Part shown: positions 16,340 to 24,638 of the stretch, in pieces | Position numbering within the stretch: the stretch's first letter is position 1 | Layout: every line of letters begins with the position of its first letter | DNA from: Deltaproteobacteria bacterium | GTDB taxonomy: Bacteria; Myxococcota_A; Polyangia; GCA-2747355; JADLHG01 | Direction of reading: 5' to 3' | Length of the DNA stretch: 64,000 nucleotides | Assembly (NCBI GenBank): GCA_020848905.1 | Contig: JADLHG010000032.1 | Span: 1-64,000 of the forward strand | Notes under the pieces: generated by a model | The model's input: only the letters and a program-made list of their open reading frames with translations | Databases searched by the model: none | What the model was told of the DNA's origin: nothing | Translations under genes and position numbers: made by a program

Positions 16340-18761
16340 AGCCGTGACGCGCGCGCGGCTCGTCGCGACGTTCGCACCGCTCGTGGCTCTTTGCTCGCTG
16401 CTCCCGAGCTCCGCCCGGGCCGAGGAAGAGGCCCTCGTCCTCCGTGGCCCCGGCCAGAGCGGCCCCGAGTGGATCCGCGCGCCCTTCCGGGCCCGCGCCG
16501 GCGACGATCCGGCGTGGGCGGCCCCGGGGCTGGACGACAGCGGCTGGCAGGCGGTGGGCTCGGCCCTCTGGCACGGAGCGACGGTGAAGGGCTGGTCGGG
16601 GATCGGCTGGTTCCGGCTGAAAGTAGACGTCCCGCCGGAGCTGGCCGGCCGGCCGGTGCCGCTTCACGGCCGCTACGCGGGCGCGGCCGAGCTGTTCGTC
16701 GACGGCGTGCGGCAGTTCGCCGTCGGGGACCCGGGCGCCGTGGCCTCGACGGGAACGACCCCGGTGGACTTTCGGGCCGACCCACCGCGCTGGGTCATCT
16801 TCCCCCGGGCAGGGCGTCACGTGATCGCGGTGCGCTTCGCCTCGCGGCACCTCGCGGCCCTCGGGCGCATCGACTTCCCGGCCGGCTTCGAGCTGGCGCT
16901 GGGGCACCCCCCGGGCGCCCGCGCGTCCACGACCGCCTCCGCCCTGCGCCTCGCCCCGCCCTTCATCGGCGCGACAGTGGCGCTGGCCCTGCTCCACCTC
17001 CTGCTCTTTCTTTTCCATCGCGACCGACGCGAGAACCTGCACTACGCCCTCGCGGCGCTCGGTGTCGCCGCCATCACCGCCAGCCAGGAGGCGCTGGGCC
17101 GGGCCACCACCGCCACCCAGGTGCTCCTCTTCGTGGGAGCCTTCGGAGCGGCGGTCTCCCTCTCCAGCGTGTTGCTTCTGCGCTTCTACTACGCGGTCTT
17201 CGCGCCCCGGCTGCCCCGCAGGTACTGGGCGCTCCTCGTCGTTGGGGGCTGCGTCGCGCTCGCCGCCTGGGCCACGCCGCGCACGGTCTACTACGGCTTC
17301 GCGGGGCTCGTATCCCTCGAGCAGTTCCGCGTGCTGATCGTGGCGGTGGCCAGGCGCGTCAGCGGGGCCTGGATCATCGGCCTCGGCGGCGCGCTCTGGG
17401 TCGCGGGGGCCGCGCTTCAGATGCTCGGGGACACCGGGCTCATCCCGCTCCTGTCCCACGCCTACCTCTATGGATTCCTCGTGCTCCTCGCCTCGATCTC
17501 GGTCTACCTCGCGCGCGACATCGCCCGCGACAAGGACGCGCTGGCCCGCAAGCTGGTCGAGATCGAGGAGCTCTCGGCGAAGGAGCGCCGGGCGAAAGAG
17601 CGCTACCGGGCGATCTTCGAGACGACCGGCACGGGCACGATCCTCTTCGACGACGACGCCGTGATCTCGCTGGCCAACGACGAGTGGGCGAAGCTGACGG
17701 GCTACGCGCGCCCCGAGATCGAGGGGAAGCTGACCTGGATGGCCTTCTTCAGCGAGCAGTCGCTAGAGAAGATGAAGGGCTATCACGCCGTGCGGAGCCG
17801 GGACCCCGGCGCGGCCCCCCGCACCTACGAGGCCCAGCTGCGGGATCGACGCGGCAGGCTCCACGACGGGGTGGTGACGATCAGCCTCGTCCCGGGGACC
17901 ACCGAGCGCGTCGGGTCGTTTCTGGACCTAACCGAGCTGAAGCGCGCCCAGCAGCAGATGATCCGCGCCGACAAGATGGCCGCGCTGGGGCAGATCATCG
18001 CGGGGGTGGCCCACGAGATTAACAACCCAAACAACTTCATCCATTTCAACCTGCCCATCCTGCGCCGGTACGTGGAGGCGATGCGTCCGCTGCTCGAGCT
18101 CGAGCTCGAGAAGAACCCCGACCTGGAGGTGTTAAACCTGCGCTACGAGGCCTTCCTCGAGGACCTGTTCAAGCTGATCGAGAACATGGAGCACGGCTCC
18201 CAGCGCATCACCGCGATCGTCGCGGACCTGAAGAACTACATCCGCGGCGGCGAGGACCTCGAGCTGAAGCCCGAGTCGGTGGCGAAGGTGATCGACCAGG
18301 TCATGGCCCTGGTCGGCAAGCAGGTGGGCAAGATGGTCACGCGGTTCGACGTCGAGGTGGCCGAAGGGCTCCCGCCGGTGCGGATGAACGCCGGCAAGAT
18401 CGAGCAGGTGCTGATCAACCTGGTGATCAACGCCGGTCAGGCAGCCGACAAGGCGTCGTCCTGGGTCAAGCTCACCGCCCGCGCGACCGCCGCGGGGGAC
18501 GGAGTCGAGGTGCTGGTCGAGGACAACGGCGCGGGCATCCCCGTCGAGAGCCTGGAGCAGATCTTCGAGCCCTTCTTCACCAGCAAAGGGCGCGACGCGG
18601 GCACGGGGCTCGGGCTGTCCATCTCGCAGCAGATCGTCGAGGAGCACGGGGGTCGAATCGAGGTCACGAGCGAGCTCGGTCGGGGGAGTTGCTTCACCGT
18701 GCGCCTCCCCGCGGCGCGATCCGACGGAGGCGCCGCGCGAGCCTCGATCATTTCGAACTAG
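16326..18761 (+). CDS. Membrane sensor histidine kinase with PAS domain
   Basis: This 811-residue kinase overlaps the sigma-54 regulator; a GTG at 16344 is an alternative start just after that stop. It has an N-terminal signal or anchor helix and a periplasmic beta-rich domain (about 35-200, with GWFRLKVDVP and a 7TMR-DISM-like look). About six membrane helices (215-400) follow. Next come a PAS domain (about 425-540), the HisKA box with the phospho-His in GVAHEINNP, and a HATPase domain with N-box LINLVINAG, DNGAGIP, and GTGLGLSIS. It should phosphorylate the neighbouring regulator in response to an envelope or ligand signal. The signal itself is unknown. Confidence 0.92.
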   Translation: MAWARAVTRARLVATFAPLVALCSLLPSSARAEEEALVLRGPGQSGPEWIRAPFRARAGDDPAWAAPGLDDSGWQAVGSALWHGATVKGWSGIGWFRLKVDVPPELAGRPVPLHGRYAGAAELFVDGVRQFAVGDPGAVASTGTTPVDFRADPPRWVIFPRAGRHVIAVRFASRHLAALGRIDFPAGFELALGHPPGARASTTASALRLAPPFIGATVALALLHLLLFLFHRDRRENLHYALAALGVAAITASQEALGRATTATQVLLFVGAFGAAVSLSSVLLLRFYYAVFAPRLPRRYWALLVVGGCVALAAWATPRTVYYGFAGLVSLEQFRVLIVAVARRVSGAWIIGLGGALWVAGAALQMLGDTGLIPLLSHAYLYGFLVLLASISVYLARDIARDKDALARKLVEIEELSAKERRAKERYRAIFETTGTGTILFDDDAVISLANDEWAKLTGYARPEIEGKLTWMAFFSEQSLEKMKGYHAVRSRDPGAAPRTYEAQLRDRRGRLHDGVVTISLVPGTTERVGSFLDLTELKRAQQQMIRADKMAALGQIIAGVAHEINNPNNFIHFNLPILRRYVEAMRPLLELELEKNPDLEVLNLRYEAFLEDLFKLIENMEHGSQRITAIVADLKNYIRGGEDLELKPESVAKVIDQVMALVGKQVGKMVTRFDVEVAEGLPPVRMNAGKIEQVLINLVINAGQAADKASSWVKLTARATAAGDGVEVLVEDNGAGIPVESLEQIFEPFFTSKGRDAGTGLGLSISQQIVEEHGGRIEVTSELGRGSCFTVRLPAARSDGGAARASIISN

Positions 18762-18802
18762 CTCACTTTGGTATAGCTCCGCAGGTCTTGCCGTGGTCCC
18801 GC

Positions 18803-18828
18803 ACCGTTAGTCCCGCCGGCGTACCGTT
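18803..18828 (+). promoter_or_regulatory. Two ACCGTT direct repeats, possible activator site
   Basis: ACCGTT occurs at 18803-18808 and 18823-18828, spaced 20 bases, about two helical turns. They lie near -136 and -116 relative to the start predicted from the -24/-12 element downstream, the usual range for NtrC-type upstream activating sequences. Support is positional only. Confidence 0.25.
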
Positions 18829-18841
18829 TTGGCCTGCTCGA

Positions 18842-18862
18842 GGGCCGCCTCGCGCGCGGCCC
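18842..18862 (+). terminator. GC hairpin after the histidine kinase gene
   Basis: GGGCCGC-CTCGCGC-GCGGCCC forms a perfect 7-bp stem with a 7-base loop, 80 bases after the kinase stop and before the -24/-12 element. There is no T-run, so it is only a possible terminator or a pausing structure. Confidence 0.3.
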
Positions 18863-18912
18863 CTCCGCGCCCAAACTGCCGCCAGCTCACCCATCGCCGC
18901 GTCGTGCCCCGC

Positions 18913-18927
18913 TGGCACGTCGATTGC
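18913..18927 (+). promoter_or_regulatory. Sigma-54 -24/-12 promoter, TGGCACG-N4-TTGC
   Basis: TGGCACG, four bases (TCGA), then TTGC matches the sigma-54 consensus TGGCACG-N4-TTGCW, with GG at 18914-18915 and GC at 18926-18927 in correct spacing. Transcription would start near 18939, only about five bases before the ATG of the receiver gene, so the message would have almost no leader. It lies directly downstream of a gene for a sigma-54 activator with an intact GAFTGA loop, which raises its credibility. Confidence 0.5.
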
Positions 18928-18943
18928 CCTATTCAGGCGCGTG

Positions 18944-19348
18944 ATGCAGGCGAGAAGACAGGTATTGCTCGTCGAGGACCAGGCCGATCAGCGGGAAACC
19001 CTCCGTCGCGGGCTCTTCCTGCTGGGGCTCGACTGCGTGACCGCTGGCTGCGCGGCCGAAGCGCTGGCGCACCTGCAGGGACCGGCCGGCGATCGCGTCG
19101 AGCTCCTGCTGACGGACCTCACCCTGCCGGGCACCTCGGGAGCACAGCTCATCGAGCGGGCGCGCGCGACGCGGCCTGGCCTGCCGGTGCTGGTGATCAC
19201 CGGGCTCGCCCTCTCGTCGGAGGTGACGGCGCTCCGGGCCCGGGGGATCCCGATCCTGCGCAAGCCGTTCACTCCCGACCAGCTAGGGAACGCGATCGCC
19301 GCGGCCGTCGCCGCCGATCGAGGCACGAACGAAGGAGACCTCCCATGA
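18944..19348 (+). CDS. Stand-alone response regulator receiver protein
   Basis: This 134-residue single receiver domain has the acidic pair in LLVEDQAD, the phosphoacceptor Asp in LLLTDLTLPG, the conserved Thr in VLVITG and the Lys in ILRKPF. There is no output domain, so it acts as a phosphate sink, a phosphorelay carrier or a protein-binding switch. A GTG one codon upstream of the ATG is an alternative start. Its stop overlaps the start of the next gene (ATGA). It lies 182 bases after the histidine kinase, with the sigma-54 element between. It is likely part of the same signalling circuit as the kinase and sigma-54 activator. Confidence 0.9.
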   Translation: MQARRQVLLVEDQADQRETLRRGLFLLGLDCVTAGCAAEALAHLQGPAGDRVELLLTDLTLPGTSGAQLIERARATRPGLPVLVITGLALSSEVTALRARGIPILRKPFTPDQLGNAIAAAVAADRGTNEGDLP

Positions 19349-20403
19349 CCACGCGATCAAAGACCACCACGCACACGCTCGGATCGCTCGGGCTCGCCGC
19401 GCTCGTCGTGTCGGCCCTCGCTTCCCGCCCCGCCGCGGCGGCAGAGCCGACCGAACGCGCACCTGCCGCGACCCGCGCGAAGAGCTACCGCCACGCGCCG
19501 GTGACCCTGTGGCTGGCGCCCCATGTGGGCACGGGCGGCATGGCCACCGGCACGCTGAAGACCAACCTGGCGGTGTCGCTCGGCGCGAGCGCCTACGCCC
19601 GCCTGGAAGGCGTGGACGTCGGGGTGGGGGCAAGCTGGGTCACCGAGGCGATGCGCGGCGTCCAGACGACGGCCGGCTTCAACTTCGTCGGCGCCGACGT
19701 GAGGGGCGCGCAGATCTCCGTCGGGGCCAACGTGGCGCTCGACCGGGTAAGCGGCGCACAGGTGAGCTCGGGCGTGAACGTCGGGCCCGCCATCGGGGGC
19801 GCGCAGATCGGTCTCGTCAACATCGGGGGCCAGGTGAGCGGAGCGCAGGTGGGGCTCGTCAACATCGGCCGCCGCGTGAAGGGAACCCAGATCGGCCTGG
19901 TGAACGTGGCCGAGGATTCCAGCGCGCCGCTGGGCCTGTTCAATCTGATCAAGAACGGGCAGCAGCACCTGGCGCTCTGGGCCAGCGACAGCGCGCCGCT
20001 GAACCTCGGCCTCAAGCTCGGCGGCCGGTACGTCTACGCCGTGCTCGCCGCCGGCCTCGAGACCTCGGACGGCAAGAAGCGCTGGTTGGCGGGGTTCGGA
20101 ATGGGTGGCCACATTCCGCTCAGCGAGCGGTTCTACCTCGAGACCGACCTGCTCCACTGGCACGTCAACGAGGACGAGGCCTGGACCGACGGCCAGAACG
20201 CGCTGACCACCCTGCGCCTCGTCGGCGGCTACCGCCTGCACCGGCGCTTCTCGCTCTTCGCCGGCCCGACGCTGAACCTGCTCGTGACCAGCGTCGGCGG
20301 CGGCGAAGGCTTCGGCCTGATCCGCGGCGCGCGCCTCACCGCGGACGGCAGTGCCACCACCGTCCGACTCTGGCCGGGCTTCTCCGCCGGGTTTCAGATC
20401 TGA
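19345..20403 (+). CDS. Exported LA_2272-type surface-repeat protein
   Basis: This 352-residue protein has a signal peptide (hydrophobic stretch about 12-32, then RPAAAAEP). Residues about 95-190 contain tandem repeats of roughly 18 residues, such as VSGAQVGLVNIGRRVKGTQ and IGGAQIGLVNIGGQ, with G-A-Q-I-G-L-V-N recurring. This is the pattern of LA_2272-type surface-repeat proteins. The C-terminal half is beta-strand-rich with alternating aromatic residues (RRFSLFAGPTLNLLV) and ends in FQI, so it resembles an outer-membrane beta-barrel. GAAGGAG precedes the ATG. Translational coupling to the receiver gene and the sigma-54 element upstream suggest regulated surface display. The exact function is unknown. 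Confidence 0.7.
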   Translation: MTTRSKTTTHTLGSLGLAALVVSALASRPAAAAEPTERAPAATRAKSYRHAPVTLWLAPHVGTGGMATGTLKTNLAVSLGASAYARLEGVDVGVGASWVTEAMRGVQTTAGFNFVGADVRGAQISVGANVALDRVSGAQVSSGVNVGPAIGGAQIGLVNIGGQVSGAQVGLVNIGRRVKGTQIGLVNVAEDSSAPLGLFNLIKNGQQHLALWASDSAPLNLGLKLGGRYVYAVLAAGLETSDGKKRWLAGFGMGGHIPLSERFYLETDLLHWHVNEDEAWTDGQNALTTLRLVGGYRLHRRFSLFAGPTLNLLVTSVGGGEGFGLIRGARLTADGSATTVRLWPGFSAGFQI

Positions 20404-20437
20404 AGCCGCTGCGCCCGCAGCCGGCCCTCCGCGCGTC

Positions 20438-21433
20438 TCACCCGAGTGTCGTCAGGTACGCATCGAGGCGGTCGTACATGCCACCGACGCCCTGGCCCAT
20501 GCTCGGATGGCCCGCGAGGAAGGTCTGTCGCTCCTCGAGCGGGGCGTGGAGGGGAAGGGAGCGGGCGAAGAGCAGCGTCCGGCCGTCGAGCTCCGTGAGG
20601 GTGAGGACCGACAGCACCTCGAGCGGCCAGCCCGGGCTCAGAGGGTGGCGGACGGGGGCGCCTGCCTCGTCGGTGAAGGAGACCACGTAGGCCAGGCGCG
20701 CGGGCGCAGTGACCTCGCGGTAGACGAACCGCCCGAAAAGGTCCGCGGGTCCACCGGTCATGGCGTAGCGAAACTGGCCGCCTGGGCGCAGCTCGGAGGA
20801 CACGACGCGCAGCCCCATCCCGGCGGGCCCGAACCATCGGCCGAGGTGCGCGGCCTCAGTCATCGCGCGGAAGAGGAGCTCCCGCGGAGCGGCAAAGACC
20901 CGCGTGAACACAAAGTCGGGCTCGCCAGCTCGCGGCTCTGCTCCCTCGAGCACGCCCGCAGCCAGTGCCTCGCGCATCGTGCCCAGGTAGCCATCGAGGC
21001 GCGTGAGCGTCTGCCGGCCTCCCTCGACGGCGTAGGTTCGCACCTCCGCGGTCCGCGCCTCCGTCGGGTGGGTTTGCCGCAGGGTGACGCGCGTCCCCCG
21101 GTCCTCGTCGGCGAAGGTGATCGTCACCTCGAACGCGGGGTAGTCGGCCGCGCACGAGCTGTGGTGATAGGCAAGCCGCTGCTCCGCCTCCACCTCCCGG
21201 AAGAGGATCTCGTTCGGATAGTCGGTCCCGTCGGGCCCGTGCATGGTGAAGCGCCAGCGCCCGCCGGGCCGCACGGAGAGCTCGTGAATCGTATTCCGGA
21301 AGCCGAACGGGCCCCACCAGTGGATCACGTGCCCGGGCTCGGTGAAGGCGCGGAAGACGCGCGCGCGGGGGGCGTCCACGCGGCAGGTGAGGACGAGGTC
21401 TCGTGCGCCGCTCTCGACGAGGGTTGCGGTCAT
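20438..21433 (-). CDS. Tandem SRPBCC/AHSA1-domain protein
   Basis: This 331-residue protein consists of two AHSA1-like (START-fold) domains in tandem, about 1-150 and 165-331. Both show the family's opening (CRVDAPRARVFRAFTEP and TRVFAAPRELLFRAMTE) and a W-x-G-P motif (HWWGPFGF; RWFGPAGM). The mid-strand RPGGRWRF/RPGGQFRY also repeats. Such domains bind small hydrophobic ligands or act as co-chaperone-like modules; in bacteria they often accompany ArsR regulators, none of which is seen here. AAGGGAG precedes the ATG. Duplication with fusion is the notable point. Confidence 0.9.
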   Translation of the reverse strand: MTATLVESGARDLVLTCRVDAPRARVFRAFTEPGHVIHWWGPFGFRNTIHELSVRPGGRWRFTMHGPDGTDYPNEILFREVEAEQRLAYHHSSCAADYPAFEVTITFADEDRGTRVTLRQTHPTEARTAEVRTYAVEGGRQTLTRLDGYLGTMREALAAGVLEGAEPRAGEPDFVFTRVFAAPRELLFRAMTEAAHLGRWFGPAGMGLRVVSSELRPGGQFRYAMTGGPADLFGRFVYREVTAPARLAYVVSFTDEAGAPVRHPLSPGWPLEVLSVLTLTELDGRTLLFARSLPLHAPLEERQTFLAGHPSMGQGVGGMYDRLDAYLTTLG

Positions 21434-21531
21434 GTGCTGCTCCCTTCGGTGGTCTGCGGCGAGGGGTGCCCCTCGTGTCCCTGGCACGGAGGCCGGGCCC
21501 CTCTCGCCCGCGGTGCCGAAGTATGCGGCGG

Positions 21532-22326
21532 TTATCGGCGCGTGACGAACGCCTCCAGCGCAGCGATGAAGGCCGCCGGCTCCTCGACCTGGGGAAAGTG
21601 ACCGGCGCCGGGGATGAGGTGGAGCTCTGCACCGGGGATGCGAGCCTGCAGCTTTCTTGCCGCGTCGGCGTTCGTGCCGATCAAGCGGTCGGCCTCGCCC
21701 CAGAGCAGCAGCGTGGGCGCGCTCGGTGCCGGACCACCGTCCCCCTCGATGATGCACGCGGTGAGCGCGGCGAGCTGCGGCGGCTCGCGCTGGTGGAGCA
21801 GCGAAACCACCTCGGGCGGCGCCTTCGCCGCGTCGGGAAAGGCCCGGCCGAGCGCCGCGGGGGTGTACGCGACCCGTCGGGCGATGGCACGCATCAGGGC
21901 CCGACCGAACCCCGTGCGCCCGATCCACAGCATGGGCCTCGGCGTCCGGCCCACGGGCAGGCCGTTCACGAGGACGAGCCCGCGGCAGCGCGCGGGGAAG
22001 TCGCCGCCGAAGCGCCACACGACGGACCCGCCGAACGAGTTGCCGACGAGCTGCGCGCTCTCGACGCCGAGCGCGTCGAGCAGACCCGCCAGCCAGCGGG
22101 CATAGCGCGCGTAGGTGCCGAGCGACGGCTGCTCGGTCCAGCCGAGGCCCGGGAGGTCCGGCGCGATGACCCGGAAGCGCTCCGCCAGCCGCTCCCACAC
22201 GGGGCGCCAGTGGACCCGAGCGTCCCCCCAACCGCCGTGCACCAGCACGAGCGGCGCCCCCTCTCCTCCGACGAAGACGCGCGCCGGACTCCCTTCGACG
22301 GTCACCTGCCGTTGTTCGATTCCCAT
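21532..22326 (-). CDS. Alpha/beta hydrolase
   Basis: This 264-residue alpha/beta-fold hydrolase has an oxyanion block LVHGGWGDARVHW, the nucleophile elbow GNSFGG (Ser near residue 95), a late acid in LLLWGEADRLIG and the catalytic His in PGAGHFPQVEEP. The start is MGIEQRQ at 22326, after GAGGGGACC; the longer upstream frame runs into the next gene and is not used. The substrate is not predictable; esters or C-C bonded ring-cleavage products are usual. It lies 98 bases upstream of the SRPBCC gene on the same strand. Confidence 0.9.
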   Translation of the reverse strand: MGIEQRQVTVEGSPARVFVGGEGAPLVLVHGGWGDARVHWRPVWERLAERFRVIAPDLPGLGWTEQPSLGTYARYARWLAGLLDALGVESAQLVGNSFGGSVVWRFGGDFPARCRGLVLVNGLPVGRTPRPMLWIGRTGFGRALMRAIARRVAYTPAALGRAFPDAAKAPPEVVSLLHQREPPQLAALTACIIEGDGGPAPSAPTLLLWGEADRLIGTNADAARKLQARIPGAELHLIPGAGHFPQVEEPAAFIAALEAFVTRR

Positions 22327-22372
22327 GGTCCCCTCCCAGGTCTTGAACCAAACCGCGCTTCGCGCGAGCGCT

Positions 22373-22696
22373 TCACTCGCCGGCGTCTTTGCCCACCCTC
22401 GCACGTAGCCAGCCGAGCAGTGGGGGCGCCTTGTCAGCGCAGTGCTGCTCGAGAAAGGCACAGAGCTGCTTCATCTGGCCAGGGCTTAGGTCGCCAAAAT
22501 CAAACGGCGGTCCGTCGGTGTGCCAGTGCAAGTGCCCGTTCTCGAGGAAGTCGTCCCAGTGATCGGCGTCCTGGTAGAGCGCGAGCGGAAGGCCGATGCG
22601 CTCGAGGTGGAACCGGTTCTCACCGATCCACGTCTTCCACGCCTTGGTCCGCGCGGGGTCGCCCTGTCTCCGGTAGGTCATTCGCGTCTCTCCCAC
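22373..22696 (-). CDS. Conserved hypothetical protein
   Basis: This 107-residue cytosolic protein may instead start at MTYRRQ (22681, residue 6). It is rich in aromatic and acidic residues: WIGENRFHLERIGLP, then DADHWDDFLENGHLHWH, then a C-terminal helix LSPGQMKQLCAFLEQHC. No signal peptide or known motif is present. Length and composition recall small orphan proteins found in planctomycetes and myxobacteria, but I cannot name a family. It is upstream of the hydrolase with a 46-base gap and may be cotranscribed. Confidence 0.65.
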   Translation of the reverse strand: MGETRMTYRRQGDPARTKAWKTWIGENRFHLERIGLPLALYQDADHWDDFLENGHLHWHTDGPPFDFGDLSPGQMKQLCAFLEQHCADKAPPLLGWLRARVGKDAGE

Positions 22697-22741
22697 GCAT
22701 TTGTCCCTGCGAGACCGGGGGCCTGCGCCGCGCGGGGCGGG

Positions 22742-23671
22742 TCACTTCCCGAGATAATCGTCGACCGTCACCTCGGCCACGCGCGACGAGCTGGGGCCGC
22801 CCTCGAGCCGGAGCACGATGCGCCCCTGACCGCGCTTCAGCCGCGGCGTGCCGACATAGATGATCTTGGTCCAGGTGACCGACCGTCCCTCGCGGTCCGC
22901 CATGGGAGGCGTCTTCTTCGCCCGCCCAAAGCGCGCCTCGAAGGCGCCGACCGCGGGCAGCCTACCGCGGGCGAAGACCACGGTGACGCGCTGGGTACGC
23001 GCCCCGCCCTCGTGTCTCTGGTCGAGCAGGAGCACGGACGCGAAGGAGGGGGACCGTGGCGTGACCTCGGTGTAGCTGCCGTTCTTGCGGGGGGCGGTCC
23101 CGAAACGCGCGACGAGCAGCTGGAAGTCCTGGTTGCGCTCCATCTGCTCCAGCGTCTCCTCGACCCAGCGCAGCTCCTCGTCCTTCGCGGGCGCGACCTC
23201 CGCCGGCGCGTCCGCAGACCGCGCGGTGGAGAGCCGCCGCACGATGCCCTTGATCTTCTCCAGCTCGGCGAGCTCGAAGGAGGCGATCGCCCGGTGGGCC
23301 TTCAAGCCCGCGACGAATTCGATCGTGATGATCACCTTCGCACCGACGGTGCGCGTCCTGGCCCTCGGGGGGACGGTCTCGCTCACGCTGATGCAGCCCG
23401 GCGCGCTCTTGTGCTCCCCGATCGACTGCTGGACCTCTTTCACCCACGGGGGGAGCTGTCCGCGCACGCTCTGCTCGGGTCGCAGCACGAGCTCCGTGAG
23501 GTGATCGCACTTCGAGTCCTTCTCCGTGACCTTCACGACCCGCGCGATGGCCACGACCTGGGCCGACGCGAGAACTTCCTCGGCGGACCGGACCGCGATC
23601 TGCCGCGCGGACGCCGAGCTCCCGGCGCCGAGCGCGAGCAGCGAGAACAGCACGAGACGTCTCGGACGCAT
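22742..23671 (-). CDS. Secreted hypothetical protein
   Basis: This 309-residue protein starts MRPRRLVLFSLLALGAG, with a signal peptide that ends around SASARQ. The mature part opens with VRSAEEVLASAQVVAIARVVKV, a pattern seen in secreted beta-rich proteins that begin with a repeated 'A-x-x-V-V-x-G/A-x-V' strand. A cysteine pair (KCDHLTEL and APGCISV) could form a disulfide. The middle is charged and helical, and the C-terminus is beta-rich. No enzyme motif is visible. Its ATG shares a base with the stop of the upstream hydrolase (TGATG), so the two are coupled. Confidence 0.75.
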   Translation of the reverse strand: MRPRRLVLFSLLALGAGSSASARQIAVRSAEEVLASAQVVAIARVVKVTEKDSKCDHLTELVLRPEQSVRGQLPPWVKEVQQSIGEHKSAPGCISVSETVPPRARTRTVGAKVIITIEFVAGLKAHRAIASFELAELEKIKGIVRRLSTARSADAPAEVAPAKDEELRWVEETLEQMERNQDFQLLVARFGTAPRKNGSYTEVTPRSPSFASVLLLDQRHEGGARTQRVTVVFARGRLPAVGAFEARFGRAKKTPPMADREGRSVTWTKIIYVGTPRLKRGQGRIVLRLEGGPSSSRVAEVTVDDYLGK

Positions 23672-24585
23672 CAGTTCCCCGCCAGGAACGCGGCGGTCTT
23701 GCCGGCGATGAGCCGCGGGTCGTCGAGCCAGGGCAGGTGGCCCGCGCGCGGGATCAGCTCGAAGCTCGCGTGAGGCATGGCGGACACGACCTGGTGGGCG
23801 ACCTCCGCGCCGCCGAAGCCGTCGTCGGCACCCCACAGGAAGTGGGTTGGCGCCGTGACCGCCCGAAGCACCGGCCGCGTGAGAGTCAAGGCCGGGTCAA
23901 AGCCAGAGGCGGAGAGCGCGTCGCCGATCATGGCCAGATCGTTCTTCAGGGTGTGGGTGTGTCGCTGAAGCTCGAGGTACCAGTCCGAGAACAGCCTGGG
24001 AATTCGACCGTCGTCGATGCTCGCGCCGTGGCCGATCTGCCGCATCACCTCGCGGGTTGCCCTCTCGGCCGGAGGCAGCCTGGGGACGAGCCACCGGACG
24101 AAGCGGAAGCGCGCCATGCGCATGAACGTCGGCGTCCTCATGCCCGGGGCCATGGCCGGGCAGGCCATCTGCACCATGCGACCGAACCGCTCCGGTCGGG
24201 CGGCGGCCGAGCGGAGAGCGAGAAATCCTCCGAAGGAAGAGGCCACCACGTGGACGCGATCGAGCCCCAGTCCGTCGAGGAGGTCCGGAACGAACCGATC
24301 GGCGACCTCCAGCACGTTGCCGCGTATCGCGTAGTCCTCACTGAGACCCGTCCCCGGCCGGTCGACCAGGATGCAGCGGTAGCCCCGGAAGTGTTCCAGC
24401 ATCGGCGCCCAGGTCGTTCCGGCGTTCGGCGCTCCGTGCAGAAAGACCACCGGGTCCCCCGCGCCGACGAGCTGCACTCGTATCTGCGTGCCCGTGCAGG
24501 CCAGCCGGATGCGCTCCTCGCTCGGTGACAGGCCCACGGTCTGCCAAACCTTCCGCTCGGCCTCGCGGTACTTGGCTTCGTTCAT
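23671..24585 (-). CDS. Alpha/beta hydrolase
   Basis: This 304-residue hydrolase has HGAPNAGTTWAPM as the oxyanion loop, ASSFGGFLAL as the nucleophile elbow (Ser near 125), WGADDGFGG near the acid, and RAGHLPWLDDP with the catalytic His. The cap region (about 150-220) is helical and Arg-rich. GAGGGG precedes the ATG with a good gap. Its elbow reads S-S-F-G-G rather than G-x-S-x-G. It is divergent in sequence from the hydrolase at 21532-22326, so the pair is not a recent duplication. Substrate unknown. Confidence 0.9.
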   Translation of the reverse strand: MNEAKYREAERKVWQTVGLSPSEERIRLACTGTQIRVQLVGAGDPVVFLHGAPNAGTTWAPMLEHFRGYRCILVDRPGTGLSEDYAIRGNVLEVADRFVPDLLDGLGLDRVHVVASSFGGFLALRSAAARPERFGRMVQMACPAMAPGMRTPTFMRMARFRFVRWLVPRLPPAERATREVMRQIGHGASIDDGRIPRLFSDWYLELQRHTHTLKNDLAMIGDALSASGFDPALTLTRPVLRAVTAPTHFLWGADDGFGGAEVAHQVVSAMPHASFELIPRAGHLPWLDDPRLIAGKTAAFLAGN

Positions 24586-24638
24586 GGATTCCCCTCGGTG
24601 AGGTCGTAGATTGTCCGCCGCAGCGACGGTGTCCGGGC

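Noticed and set aside
20438-22351. A single 637-residue protein including the SRPBCC part and the hydrolase region.
   Set aside because: The N-terminal half is the shadow of the hydrolase in another frame; the ATG at 21433 with AAGGGAG gives a complete two-domain protein.
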